DNA from: Mactra quadrangularis
Taxonomy: Eukaryota; Mollusca; Bivalvia; Venerida; Mactridae
Assembly: GCA_025267735.1 (NCBI GenBank)
Contig: CM046299.1
Location: 34,114,887 to 34,178,886, forward strand
Direction: 5' to 3'
DNA: 64,000 bases
How positions within the stretch are numbered: position 1 is the stretch's first letter; the number at the start of each line of letters is the position of its first letter. Positions 47,104-58,150 of this stretch are shown piece by piece. The position numbers and the translations under genes are program-made. A model generated the notes under the pieces. That model was not told the DNA's origin and searched no databases. It saw only the letters and a program-made list of their open reading frames with translations.

Positions 47104-50100
47104 TAGTGGGGTCGATAAGTGCCATTTTTCACGACAATCTTTCACTTTGTGATACAAGTACCAAATTTAGTACAGTTGTTGTACATAGTGTGTAGTTTAC
47201 AAAAAGCACGATTTCCACCTCCAAATTCAAGATGGCCGCCGTTTTTTCAAGATGGCGGCCGATTATAGGGATTTTGGCCTGTTCATGGTAAATAGCATTT
47301 TTTAAATCATTTGTTATTAACGTATTTATCAAAACGATTTCAATATTTTATGACTTACAAACAATTCTGTTAAATTCTTTAAGAAAATCCATTTAATGGC
47401 TGTCGATTCAAAATGGCGGCCATTATAAGACGCCAAATAATTTTATACCTTAACGCTTATTCTCGGATGAAATTCATTGCATTTAATTGATTAGAACATT
47501 TCTCATTGATACGAATATATCTTAAAGTAAAACCAGTGCATCTGGTGACATCACTACAGTGAAACATAGGCATCCGGCGCGGTTCGGGATCGAAAACATT
47601 ACATATATGACCGCCTGTGCTGTGATACTCAGCATGTAGATCAGTGTCAGTTTATAGTATGCTTACTGCTGAATTGGCACAGGATATCTTTCTTTGTTTG
47701 TGTGCCGTTAAACTTAAACAGTTTTCTGTAAATTATATTAAAGTGTCCCAAATGTTATCTTAACAGCCCCTTTTATAATATATAAGTATCGATAGTCGAC
47801 GTGGAGGAGCCAATGTTAACAGGGCTTACCACAATGGTGTACATCATACGGAAAATTAAATAATACTGAATGAACTATTGGGTTAGATGTAGGATACTCC
47901 TTCCATTGACACACTTTTAGGAATGATGACCCCAGACTGCTATGAATTAAATTCAGTGGCGTTCGTATCAATTAGTACAAATCAGAGATTAGTCCGATAT
48001 CATCTATAACTACGGTTTGGATCACTTTTTAACGTGTTCAAAAAGAACTACATGTCTCAGTAGCTACATATTCATTTTTGACAGTACCCAACCGATTTCC
48101 TTCTTCTGTAAATGTGTGGCCACGATTTAAAAGTATATACCGTTAGTTGTATCCCATATCTTAATGTTATTTACGGTAAGGCAGTAAATATATTAATTAT
48201 AAAGCAGAAAATGCCAGCAAAAATCGATCATGTATTTGTTGTTATAACTGATTTGGACAAGAGCTGCAGTCTCTGTCAGACACATTCAAAGTTTAAGACT
48301 CCCCCAAAATGTTAAAAGCTCAAATGAATATTCTATATAATTTCAGATTGTTTTTAGGTTTAATCCATCTTTGCTAGTCGATGAAGCTGGTATTTATGAA
48401 TCTTTGTGCATTACAATGGTGCAAATTACCACGAAACTTCCTTCAGCAAATGATTACTATTTGCAAATTTGAACATGCTAGAAAACATGCAGCCTAACAG
48501 AGTAGTCATTCGTAGCCACACAACCAGCAAACTCTACACAGGTCAGAATTATCAGCTGACAAATACTTTTCAGACTACGATCATAATACCTGACAATCAA
48601 CCTATTTCCATTTTTATGGATTCTTTCTCGTACATTCTTTTTTAGAAAGCATTAAGGATCTTTGCTAATATGCTATTAAAGACTTGATTACATAGGTGCA
48701 TGCGTATGAATCAAATATAAAAGGACGTACACGTGTTATTAGTTTTTTTTATGTTTACGAGTGTCATTTTGATGCAAAAGAGAGTGCCATAGAATAGCAA
48801 TTAAAACAAAGTTACCACCAATTGGCAAAAAGTTGTACGTGGTAGTGGCAACAAGATCGAACTACATTGGGATCTGATAATATACTAACCAAGCGTTTTG
48901 TTATGTTGTGACAACATGTGAGATTTCACTATCAAATGCATCCATCAGTTTTACAATAAAATGAATCCTTGTAATCACGAAGGATAAGATTCAATCCACG
49001 TTATACTATAAAGCAACGGGAAAATTCTGCTTTAATAATAAAGCATGTGTGACTGATGATGTTGTAATAAACGTGTTTATATCACTAAAAATGTGCAGAT
49101 TTGATTAATCTTGGATTAAGTTTGGTCAGGGGTAGATAATAAGGAGGTTACCAATACACAAAATGACGACGCTGAAAAATATAATAGAATGTTGTTCTTT
49201 CACGATTTTACTGGTAGTCATTTTATGTCAGTCTTTGAAAAAGCTAAGTCAATATCTACCAGACAGGATCAAGATTTCAAAACACTCCAGATATTTGTCA
49301 TAATTATATGCGATTAGAACAGTCTTTTAGACAATGCTGCGATGTTAGCTTGACTTGTCTGCCCAAGAGCAGATATATTATTATGCAAATCCACATATAA
49401 CGGCGTATTTCTATCAACATATCAAAGGTTTTGTCTTTCACGCTGCATGTATTTTGGGTCAATTGATGGCTATCAAGATCAAAATCAATTCGACTGGCTC
49501 TGGTAAAACAATAGCGAATGGTAAGAGCTTTTGGCCACCCTTACACCGATTGCCAAAAGTTGCCATTAGTAATTTAAATGTGGTGACAAAAGGGTATGTC
49601 ATGAGCGATGCTAATGCCATCGATTCAGTTTTAAATGAACTCGTTTATGTGCTTGTATGTGCAAATAATGAACTCATCACACAGACCAAACCATCTAATG
49701 TTTACATTCATATAATAATCACAACAATATTTGAACTATCTATACGACCTTGACCTTTAATTTTTGACTTCTTGACATGTGTGACATGTGTGCATCACGC
49801 ATTATTGTTGAAATTTTAGTTTTTATCAAGGATTATGAGATCCTTGCTTCATTTTCGTAAATTGTGTTAAATTTCTGATAAAATCACTTTATACATATAC
49901 CTTCTTATTTGACATTGACCTTTGACCTACACAACATGTGGACAACATTAAGCATAAACATAGTAAACACTTGATGAAGGTAATCCAATATATGTATTAA
50001 CATTTTATTGTCAAAATGATAGTCTCAAATAAACCAATTGTTTGATTATTCAATTAGTATTTACGGGGTTTTAACATCCTCCTTATTTCAAGGTCAAGGT

Positions 50101-50571
50101 CACGGTAAATGTCAATTTATGCTTAAATATTTGTCCAAGATTCTATCAAGTTAATTTGGATAATAACAATTTTTTCTATTTGAATCTCGAATCCTACATA
50201 ATCATTTAAATGATTAAAAAAATTTGAAACAACTTTCTCTTGTATGTTACCTTTACCATGACCTTGACCTTGATCTTGGAAGTATACCACATGATGTAAA
50301 ATCAATTGTAAATCAATGTCTTAACATAGTTAACATTTGTAGAATGCAAAAACACTATAATGTATCATCCTATAAAACATTTAAAGCGGTAAAAGGAAGT
50401 TAAATTGCTTTGGGATACTAATTTCCAGGCGCATGCGCAGAAACGACGGCCATCTTTAATTTCGAAGTGGAAATCGTGCTTTTTGTGAATGGTAGACCAT
50501 GCAGGTCATCTGTGCCAAATGTAGTGCTTGTATCACCAAGTGAAAGATTGTTGCAGTTATCGACCCCACTA
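47104..50571. mobile_element. 3.47 kb element with ~150-bp inverted ends
   Basis: The left end TAGTGGGGTCGATAAxTGC ... AATCTTTCACTTxGTGATACAAG ... ACAAAAAGCACGATTTCCAC ... AAGATGGCCGxCGTTT recurs inverted at the right end, finishing CGACCCCACTA at 50571. TTT lies outside both ends but is too short to be convincing. The interior holds short unassignable frames (48475-48645, 49128-49309, 49355-49753) and TTGACCTTTGACCT-type words near 49745-49930 and 50260. No transposase motif is recognisable, so it is either non-autonomous or decayed beyond reading by eye. Confidence 0.6.
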
Positions 50572-50725
50572 TTTGTGTGAGTTACCTGAAGCATGACCAA
50601 GCAATTACATCTTTTCTGGAAACAGCTGAATTCCTCCCTGATGGTTGTTCAAATACAATTGTTAAATCAGTTCATAAAACCATACAAAATTAAGATCTAA
50701 CGATAGGTGTGTCCTTAGCTACATA

Positions 50726-50908
50726 TTGAGCCAGTTTTATGTTGGGATAGAAAAATCCAAACTTTGTCCCTTCATTACTCAAACACACAGACTAAATCTA
50801 GCTATAACAGATGCTATCAAAAAATCAAACCTTGAAAAGTTCAAAGAAGTGTTGAAAACTTTATTTAACTTGATGTCTTCATCGACATCGAGAATCAATA
50901 CCTTTTAG
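50726..50908 (+). pseudogene. hAT-like transposase relic (weak)
   Basis: A 60-codon frame with THRLNLAITDAIKKSN followed by FKEVLKTLFNLMSSSTSR. The pattern 'C/T-xHRLNLAI-x-D' then a helix ending in 'F..SSxKR' is typical of the region before the catalytic Glu in hAT/ZMYM-type transposases. No other part of such a protein was found nearby, and the match is short, so this is a tentative call. Confidence 0.35.
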
Positions 50909-50984
50909 ACAATGCACAAAATTTGCTAAACGGTCATGAGATCACTAGTAAGGAGCCACACTCTTTTTGTTAGCTTAGACTAAA

Positions 50985-51580
50985 GTGCTGAATTAGTGCC
51001 TAGTGGATACAAAATTGTCCATGTTCCACGCTAAGGTCGTGGTGGTGGAGTAGCAGTTATTTACAAGACAGCAAGTAAGCTCACCGTACTGTCATCCAGT
51101 CGCAATACTGATGTTACCTCGTTTAAATATATGGACTGCAACATCACAATAAAAAACATTTTTTAAGATTAGCTGTGGTGTTTAGGCCTCCTTCAAACAA
51201 ACAAAATGGCCTTAAGACTAGTAGATTTCTTGATGATGAATGGCCAACATTTCTTGCAAATTTTACAACTGCTGAGAATGATATTATTGTGGTAGGCGAT
51301 GTCAATTTTCATCTGGACAATCTGTCAAACCCTAACACGGCAAAATTCAATAGTGTTTGGGAAACGTGGGGTATGCGACAACACGTCACTGAAGCAACTC
51401 ACGTAGCAGGCCACATACTAGATGTGCTTATTACCAGATAGATCCACAACAGTATCAAATGTAGAAATATCTGACCCTGGACTCCCATTCAATAACGGGA
51501 ATACGTCTCGCGATCACTAAGCTGTTGTATTTAATGCTAGTGTGTCAAAACCACCACCGGTAAGAAAGAGTGACTTACAG
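50985..51580 (+). pseudogene. LINE E endonuclease domain (partial, frameshifted)
   Basis: Reads SGYKIVHVPR, GRGGGVAVIYKTASKL, a frameshift near 51165, VVFRPPSNKQNGL, IIVVGDVNFHLD (catalytic Asp/Asn), MRQHVTEATHVAGHILDVLIT, then a further frame change with SDPGLPFNNG and a DH motif near 51520. This is an APE-type endonuclease of CR1 type with at least two frame changes. Confidence 0.7.
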
Positions 51581-51779
51581 AAAATTTAAAGCGATAGATG
51601 TTAATAAGTTTAAAACAGATTTTTTTGTCATCAGATATTTAAAAAAGTGTAAATGAAAGCTCCTCGGTTGATGAACAAGTTGATGCCTACAACAATGGCC
51701 TTGCTTTCCTCCTTGACAAACATGCACCTCTTAAGTCAAAGAGCATTGTACTAAGACCAATCCGTGGTATTCCCAAGAA

Positions 51780-52167
51780 CTTCACGATGCTAAACATTTA
51801 AAACGCCAGTTAGAGCGAAAATGGCGGTCAACAGGATTGAAAATTGATCACTCAATTTACAGAAACCAGTGCGCTGTTACAGATAAGCTTCTAAATCGGT
51901 TCAAAGCTAAATACTACATTGAGAACGTAGAGTCATGTGGCCGTGACACGAAAAACCTTATGAAAGTGACCCGCCATTTGATGGGTGAAACTACAGATGC
52001 TGTGTTACCATCTGGTAAACCTCCAAACGTTCTAGCTCAAGACTTTAGTGACTTCTTTGTAGAAAAAGTTGAAGGCATACACAGTGATATAGCCAGGACT
52101 AAGTCTTACCAACAGGAAGACAGTGTTGTCCATGAAGCACCTTTCATTGGAGAGCAATTTTCAAACC
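51780..52167 (+). pseudogene. LINE E linker region
   Basis: HSIYRNQCAVTDKLLNRFKAKYY, DTKNLMKVTRHLMGET and VLAQDFSDFFVEKVEGIHSDI are the usual linker between endonuclease and RT in CR1-type LINEs. The frame runs on through the inserted minisatellite, which is why a long open frame (51837-52445) appears. Confidence 0.7.
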
Positions 52168-52326
52168 CTATATTTAGACAAGTCAAAAATACTTTTAGAC
52201 AAAATAAGACATCGTTTATACAAGTCAACACTACACTCACACAAGTCAATATGACATTTGGACAAGTCAGCACTTTATCTAGACATAATAAGACATTGTT
52301 TAGACAAGTCAACACTATATTTAGAC
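52168..52326. mobile_element. Family K minisatellite segment inserted in LINE E
   Basis: About 160 bp of 21-bp-type sequence (TTTAGACAAGTCAACACTA words) interrupts LINE E codons. The first ~80 bp (CTATATTTAGACAAGTCAAA ... AATAAGACATCGTTTATACA ... GTCAACACTACAC) match the reverse complement of 44698-44782 with about one mismatch, including non-periodic parts, so this is a relative of that specific array. CTATA stands at both edges (52168 region and 52325-52330), a possible target duplication. Confidence 0.7.
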
Positions 52327-52445
52327 TATATTATAACATGGAAATTTCTAAGATTATTTGCAATTTTCCTAACAAATCCTGTGAACTTGACCCAATTTCA
52401 ACATGGCTGATGAAAGATTGTTTAAAAAAACTATTACAATTATAG
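52327..52445 (+). pseudogene. LINE E RT, first piece
   Basis: MEISKIICNFPNKSCELDPI with STWLMKDCLKKLL is the start of the RT palm (the 'SCELDPIPTWLLK' block of CR1-type elements). It ends where the minus-strand LINE F tail begins. Confidence 0.7.
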
Positions 52446-52554
52446 ATAGATAGATGAGTTTATTCAATAAATGAAAATAATATACATAGCACAAGAATGA
52501 TTAAAACAGTAAAAACAAAGAATATAAATAATACTGTATTATAGTACATTCATT

Positions 52555-54720
52555 GTACTAGTAGGGAGGGGGGTGTTAATTTGACTTTTTTATGAGACCC
52601 TGTTTAAAACATGCTACATGTACTGACATGTAAGGAAAAGCATATCTTTTTAATTTCTGACCCCATTAACCCCCCTGTACATACCCTCTGAAGGTTGGCC
52701 ACGCCCATTTTTCACATAAATTACCAGTATTTTACATTTAATTGCATAAGTTGTATGGTATTGGACTGCAAGGGTTTATTAAGGTGCTGAGTTCAAATAT
52801 GAAGTCAAAATCAAAATTAATCAAACCAATATGGCTGAAAATTCAAAATGGCCACCAAAATAACCATAGTACGAGCATATTCGGGAGTTTATTTATCCTG
52901 GACATTTTATATGTTGAATCATGCCTGCAATATGTCTAGCTATAGGTCTCTTAAGGTGCTGAATTCAAATATAAATTCAAAAAACATAATTCAAGAAACC
53001 ACTATGGCGAGAAATTCAAAATGGCTGCCAAATTAAACCCATTTTGAGCATATTAGGGTAATTATTTATCCTGGACATTCAATATGTTGAATCATACATG
53101 CAATATGTCCAAAAATAGGTTTCTTAAGGTGATGAATTCAAAAAGGAAGTTAATGTAAGAAACCAAAATGGCGAGAAATTCAAAATGGCTGCCAAATTTA
53201 AACCAATTTGTTTTAGCATATTCGGGTAATTAATTATCCTAGGCATTCAATGTGTTGAATCATGCTAATATTATGTCAATTAATAAGTTTGTTGAGGTAA
53301 TTGGTTCAAATATGAAGTCAAAACTAATTTAAACAACCCAATATGACCAAAAATTCAAAATGGCCACCAAAATAACACATTTTCAATGTATACTGGTGAT
53401 TAATGGTACATATCTATATTTTGAATCATGGTTTGTTATCATTCTTAATGCAATTGTTTAGATTATTTGTAAAATACATTGTAATGAAGCAAATAATCAT
53501 ATATTACAGTATAATAATCGGTTTTGCAAGAACTTTTATCTTAATATTTAATAAAGTATGTCAGTTCAACAGAAAAGTCAGACCTGACATTGCTCAAATA
53601 ATTCAGATTGGTGGCCTACACTTTCAAAGGCTGTAGCAAAGATCCATTAATTTACGTATTTCCCATAGTCCAATAGTGTAATGTTAAATTATACATCATC
53701 AGGCAACTCATATATAATATAAATATACTAGTAGTCAAATGTACGGAAGCATGGAGGTGACATGGTCAATATTTTTTATAACTTGTTCCCACAACTTAGG
53801 AGAGTAGGTAAATTTTTTTCTAACTCGTTCCCACAACTTAGGAGAGTAGTTATTTTTTTCTAACTTGTTCCCACAACTTAGGAGAGTAGGTAAATTTGTT
53901 TCTAACACGTTCCCACAACTTAGGAGAGGTGATACATTTTTCCATCAACTCCACGGAACGAGTTAGAAAAAAATTTACCACCTCTCGTAAGTTGTGGGAA
54001 CAAGTTAGAAAGAAAATAACTACTCTCCTAAGTTGTGGGACCTCTAATCATACCTCTAGAGCTCTACCTCAGCTATTTATTGAATAAAATATATTTACAC
54101 ACTTATAAGTGTCATAACTTTGGTCTTCTGTTAAGATTTCTTTAACTAGAGTTAATTTATAAATTGCGTAACACGTTTAAAGTGTGCCATTTTATAACTG
54201 AAGTATGATTTAATTTGGCGGCCATTTTGAATTTATTTTCTGCCATATTTGTTTGTTAAATTTAGTTTTGGAGTTAATATTTGAACTCAGCACTATAAAA
54301 CACCTTTAGATTGATATATTGCAGGCATGATTCAACATATTCAATGCCCAGTAAATATAATACCCGAACATGTCCAAAAGTTTGGTCATTTTGGCAGCCA
54401 TTTTGAATTTTCCGCCATATTGAGTTGTTTAATTTTGATTTTGACTTCATATTTGAACGCAGCCTAACATATTGATATATTGAAAGCCTATAAGAATTGA
54501 TTTATAACAGCTGGATATTAAAAAAAAATGTTATTTTTGTGTAAAATGGACGTGTCCGACTTTCAAGGGGTATGTACAGGGGGGGGGGGGTTGATGGGGT
54601 CAAACAAAATTTTTTGTTGTGGATTCTATCATCATATTGATGGCACCATAATTTAAGCAGGGTCTCACTTGGCTATCTTTTAAAAAATGAAATTAACAAC
54701 CCCCCCCCCTAGTACTAGGA
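52555..54720. mobile_element. Foldback element made of nested inverted tandem repeats
   Basis: The outer ends are inverted: TAGGGAGGGGGGTGTTAATT ... GAGACCCTG on the left and, inverted, CTAGGGGGGGGGGTTGTTAATT ... GAGACCCTG on the right, continuing with GACCCCATxAACCCCCC and CTGTACATACCC. Further in, the left arm has four direct ~172-bp units (AAGGTGCTGA anchors at 52781, 52953, 53126, with a variant at 53294; each with AAAATGGC(T/C)(G/A)CCAAA), while the right arm has two units in inverse orientation (54214-54480). In the centre, four 40-42-bp units GTTCCCACAACTTAGGAGAG (53785-53935) face two inverted ones (53988-54040). No coding sequence. The ends may share ACTAG as target duplication, uncertain. 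Confidence 0.75.
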
Positions 54721-54724
54721 CATA

Positions 54725-56937
54725 TTTTCATCTATTAAGGATAGCACAAAAAAGGAAATGTGAATTTCCTTCTTTCCATTGTGGTCCGTAAATAAATGAA
54801 TACATGTCCTAGCAAGACACACGCTAATTTACTTCCAATTATCATAAAACATTTGAAAGACAAAAGTAAGCAAAAATAAGGGACTATAAGAGATCAAATT
54901 AAGATTGTCACAGGCAAAAAATGTCATAAAATATCACAGAATATATTACAACTTGGTAAAATAATGTTTTTTTACTAGTTTTTTTAAAACTTTCAGTATT
55001 AGTGGTATGTTTTATTTCAGTTGGTAACTGGTTCCACAGGTAACAGCCATTGTACACAAATGACTTCTTTCCAAAGCCTTTTACAGATGGAATTTTAAAA
55101 CAAGATTCAGAACTAAATCTAGTATTATGATTATGAACTGAACTTGCCTGAATAAATGCTCATGTAAATAAGGAGGAGATATATCAATAAATATTTTAAA
55201 AAACATTGTTTAAAACAACCTGATTTACTCTTTTTTCTACAGGTAACCAATTTAGTTCAATAAAATGATATTGAGATATGTGTTGTCTGCAATCTAAATT
55301 TAAAACAAATCTAATAATTTTATTTTGAGTAATTTGGAGTCATTGCAAGAGAGACATAACCAATAGCTTTTTAGCATAAAGTGATAAAAAATTACTTTTT
55401 CTGTGTAAAAAATTAAGCCTAGCATTGACTTTTCAAATTATTGTAGCTACCATCATGTCAAAGTTTAAAGACTGGTCCAATAATACACCAAGATATTTAA
55501 CTGAGTTGGTTGTTTTAAGTTTTATACCATTGCAAAAAATATCAAGTTCAGAACATTTATTTAACCTTGGTTTAGAGCCAAATAAAATAGTTTCTTTTTT
55601 ACCAAGGTGTAATGATAATTTATTATCCACTAGCCAGTTACTCACAGTTTGCATGTCATAGGACAATAGTCTTTCAATTTCGAATTTGCATTTACTGGCC
55701 ACTAAGATGGCAGAATCATCTGCATACAATAAAAGTTTACTTTTAACAGTACCAGCCATATCATTGATATACATTACAAACAAAAGAGGTCCTAGTATAG
55801 AGCCTTGTGGTACACCACAGGTTACAGTAGAAGGGGACGACAGTGTATGATTAATGTCAGTGTATTGAACACGACCAGATAGATATGATCTAAACCAATT
55901 AACTACATCAGTGTTAAAACCTAAAAGTCCTAATTAGCTTAATAAAATAGAATGATCTACAGTATCAAAAGCCTTCTGTAGATCAAGTAAAGCCATTCCT
56001 ACATAAAAACTTAACATGTCCAACTTAAACCTGATAAAATTAGTTAAATACAACAAACATGCATCTGTAGAATATGATGTTCTGAACCCAGATTGAAACT
56101 TGTATAATATATTTTTATCATTTAGATACATTTCTACTTGTTCATAAACAATTCTTTCAAATTTGTTTGAAACAATACTTAAAATTGATACATATCTGTA
56201 GTTGGAAACATTAGTTTTATCATTTTTCTTATATATTGGTACAACCCGGGCAGATTTAAGATAACAGGTACTACCCTTTGGATTAATGACAAATTGATAA
56301 TATGAGCTAGAGTACAAGCAATGACTGAAGCACCGTCTTTAATAAAACGACAAGGAATATTATCTAGACCAGTTGCTTTGCTAGAGCTTAGTCTATTCAA
56401 ATGTTCAAAACACTATTTTCAGTAATTAAAGAAAAAGAGTAATTGTTGAGAATAACACCTTGGTCTCTATAAAATGTAGCCACAAATTCTCTGCCATATT
56501 GACCCAATGCAGCAGGTAATTTTGTAACAAGAACAGAAGCCACTGTGGTGAAAAACTTAATAAAATGGTTTGCAACATCAGATTTGTTAAAAATAACATT
56601 ATTATCAATGTTAAGTCCAATGTTAGAAGTAGATTTGTTACTTTTCTTATAAGGCATTCCAAGATCTTTGAGAGATTTCCATAAGGATTTTGGATCATTT
56701 TGATTGTCAATGATAGATTTCTTGTAATAATCTTTTTTAGCCGAACTAATTTGATATTGTGTAGCATTTCTCAATTGTTTAAATTTATTAAAATTTTCAT
56801 CAGTTTTATCTTTAATGAAAGTTTGAAATGCTTTATCCCTTTTTTGAATGCCAATTAAAATTTCACTAGTGATCCAAGGTGCTGTTCTCTGTTTGATTCT
56901 TAATTCCCTTAAATTACTGGGACCCTTTACATTGGTA
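54725..56937 (-). pseudogene. LINE F reverse transcriptase (degenerate)
   Basis: Reading the minus strand from 56937: [40 protein letters not shown], then, after frame changes, RLSSSKATGLDNIPCRFIKDG, ARVVPIYKKNDKTNVSNYR, FQSGFRTSYSTDACLLYL, ALLDLQKAFDTVDHSILL (55935 side), one in-frame stop, then SYLSGRVQYTDIN, GVPQGSILGPLLFVMYIND, the catalytic LLLYADDSAI and KYLGVLLDQSL (to 55433). A decayed thumb and C-terminus lie below 55430. Endonuclease absent. It differs from LINEs C and E in its RT signature and is a second LINE family. Confidence 0.8.
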
Positions 56938-57200
56938 ACAAAAATCATAAACACTTCACTTGAGAAGGCCTATGTACCTCCAGATTTAAAAAGTTCCAGA
57001 GTCAGGCCTTTAATCAAAAAGACAGGTTTAGATCAAGAGGCTATGAAAAACTACCAGCCTGTATCTAATTTACAATTTGTTTCTAAGATTCTTGAGAAAA
57101 AAGTTGATTCCCAAATTGGAAAACACCTATCTGCACATAAACTTCACGAAGAGCGTCAGTTTGCTTATAGACAGTTTCATTCAACAGAATCTGCTTTATT
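56938..57200 (+). pseudogene. LINE E RT, central piece
   Basis: [55 protein letters not shown] and [14 protein letters not shown] are the RT blocks preceding the catalytic AFD motif. The frame is open but is cut at ~57200 by ~145 bp of unrelated sequence (57201-57345) whose nature I could not determine. Confidence 0.8.
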
Positions 57201-57345
57201 GTGTGTATTGTTCGTTTTCTCTCAACTGTCAAAATATGAATAGTTTCACAGTCACTTTGTGTTCTTTGTCTAACAATCGTGATATTAAGATAGTGCGTAA
57301 TCATTCAACGTGAAATTATTCAAACTTTGACTGTTTAGAAGAAAT

Positions 57346-58150
57346 GGACTATACAAAATGACATTCTTCGTTCTCTAGATCAGAATAAAGCTACTGTGCT
57401 AGTCATGTTGGACTTATCAGCTGCCTTTGACACAATCAACCATAGTACACTCCTTTGCCGACTTGAACAACACTTCGGCATTGTGGGCAAACCCTTACAA
57501 TGGATGAAGTCGTATCTAAGTGATCGTCATCAAACCGTCTGTGTCAATGGAGAATTGTCAAAACCAGTACGTATGACATTCTCTGTGCCACAAGGATCTG
57601 TTCTAGGGCCGAAGACTGACATCATGTACACCAAACCTGTGGGAGCCATCTGTCGGAAGCATAAACTTCAACATCATTTCTACGCCGACGATTCACAGTT
57701 GAAGATGGTGTTTAAACCAAAGTAAACCAGTTCACGCGATGAGACCTTACATCGAATTGAAGCATGTCCGAATGACATCATACTATGGATGAAGAATTAC
57801 TTTCTAAAACTCAATGCAGATAAAACAGAGATAATTGTCTTTGTACCAAAACGTAGCAACATTGAAGATATTACTATTAAAATAGGTGATTCTGTAATAA
57901 AACCATTAACAAAAGTTAGAAACATTGGTGCCATTTTAGACACTCGTTTAGATATGGAACAACATGTGAACTCAGTTTCTCGTTCATGCTTTATGCAAAT
58001 TCGACAAATAGGTCAAATACGGAAGTACTTAACTGTTGATTCAACAAAAACCTTGATAATCTCATTAGTGACATCAAGACTAGATTACTGTAATTCGTTG
58101 TTATATTGATCTCCTAAGTTCATCCTCAACAAGCTCCAAGTTTTAAATCG
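57346..58150 (+). pseudogene. LINE E RT catalytic part and thumb
   Basis: [80 protein letters not shown], the catalytic [10 protein letters not shown], a stop at 57723, [36 protein letters not shown] and [14 protein letters not shown] with a stop near 58107. Strongly similar to LINE C, which has the same YTKPVGAIC signature. The CR1 C-terminus (LHWLPV...) is missing. Confidence 0.85.

Larger units (their letters stand above)
52446..56937 (-). mobile_element. LINE F, minus strand, inserted in LINE E and carrying a foldback
   Basis: On the minus strand, the element begins 5'-truncated in the post-endonuclease linker (56937), runs through the RT to a 3' UTR, and ends at a TTTATTGAATAAACTCATC tail with (TATC)n at 52446-52475. 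The foldback at 52555-54720 interrupts the 3' UTR. The flanking LINE E codons rejoin as ..KKLL / [13 protein letters not shown]... An imperfect TTACAATTAT / TAACAAAAATCAT pair may be the remnant of its target duplication. Confidence 0.75.
50985..58150 (+). mobile_element. CR1-like LINE E, split by a minisatellite and by LINE F
   Basis: Collinear plus-strand blocks give endonuclease (50985-51580), linker (51780-52167), first RT piece (52327-52445), central RT (56938-57200) and catalytic RT to the thumb (57346-58150). Breaks correspond to family K minisatellite (52168-52326), a 4.5 kb minus-strand LINE (52446-56937) and ~145 bp of unknown sequence (57201-57345). The 3' end is missing after ~58150. 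It is the same family as LINE C. Confidence 0.8.

Noticed and set aside
49355..49753. 132-codon frame with GSGKT-like string as an ATPase
   Set aside because: The GSGKT match is isolated with no Walker B or surrounding P-loop fold pattern; region lies inside an unassigned repeat element.
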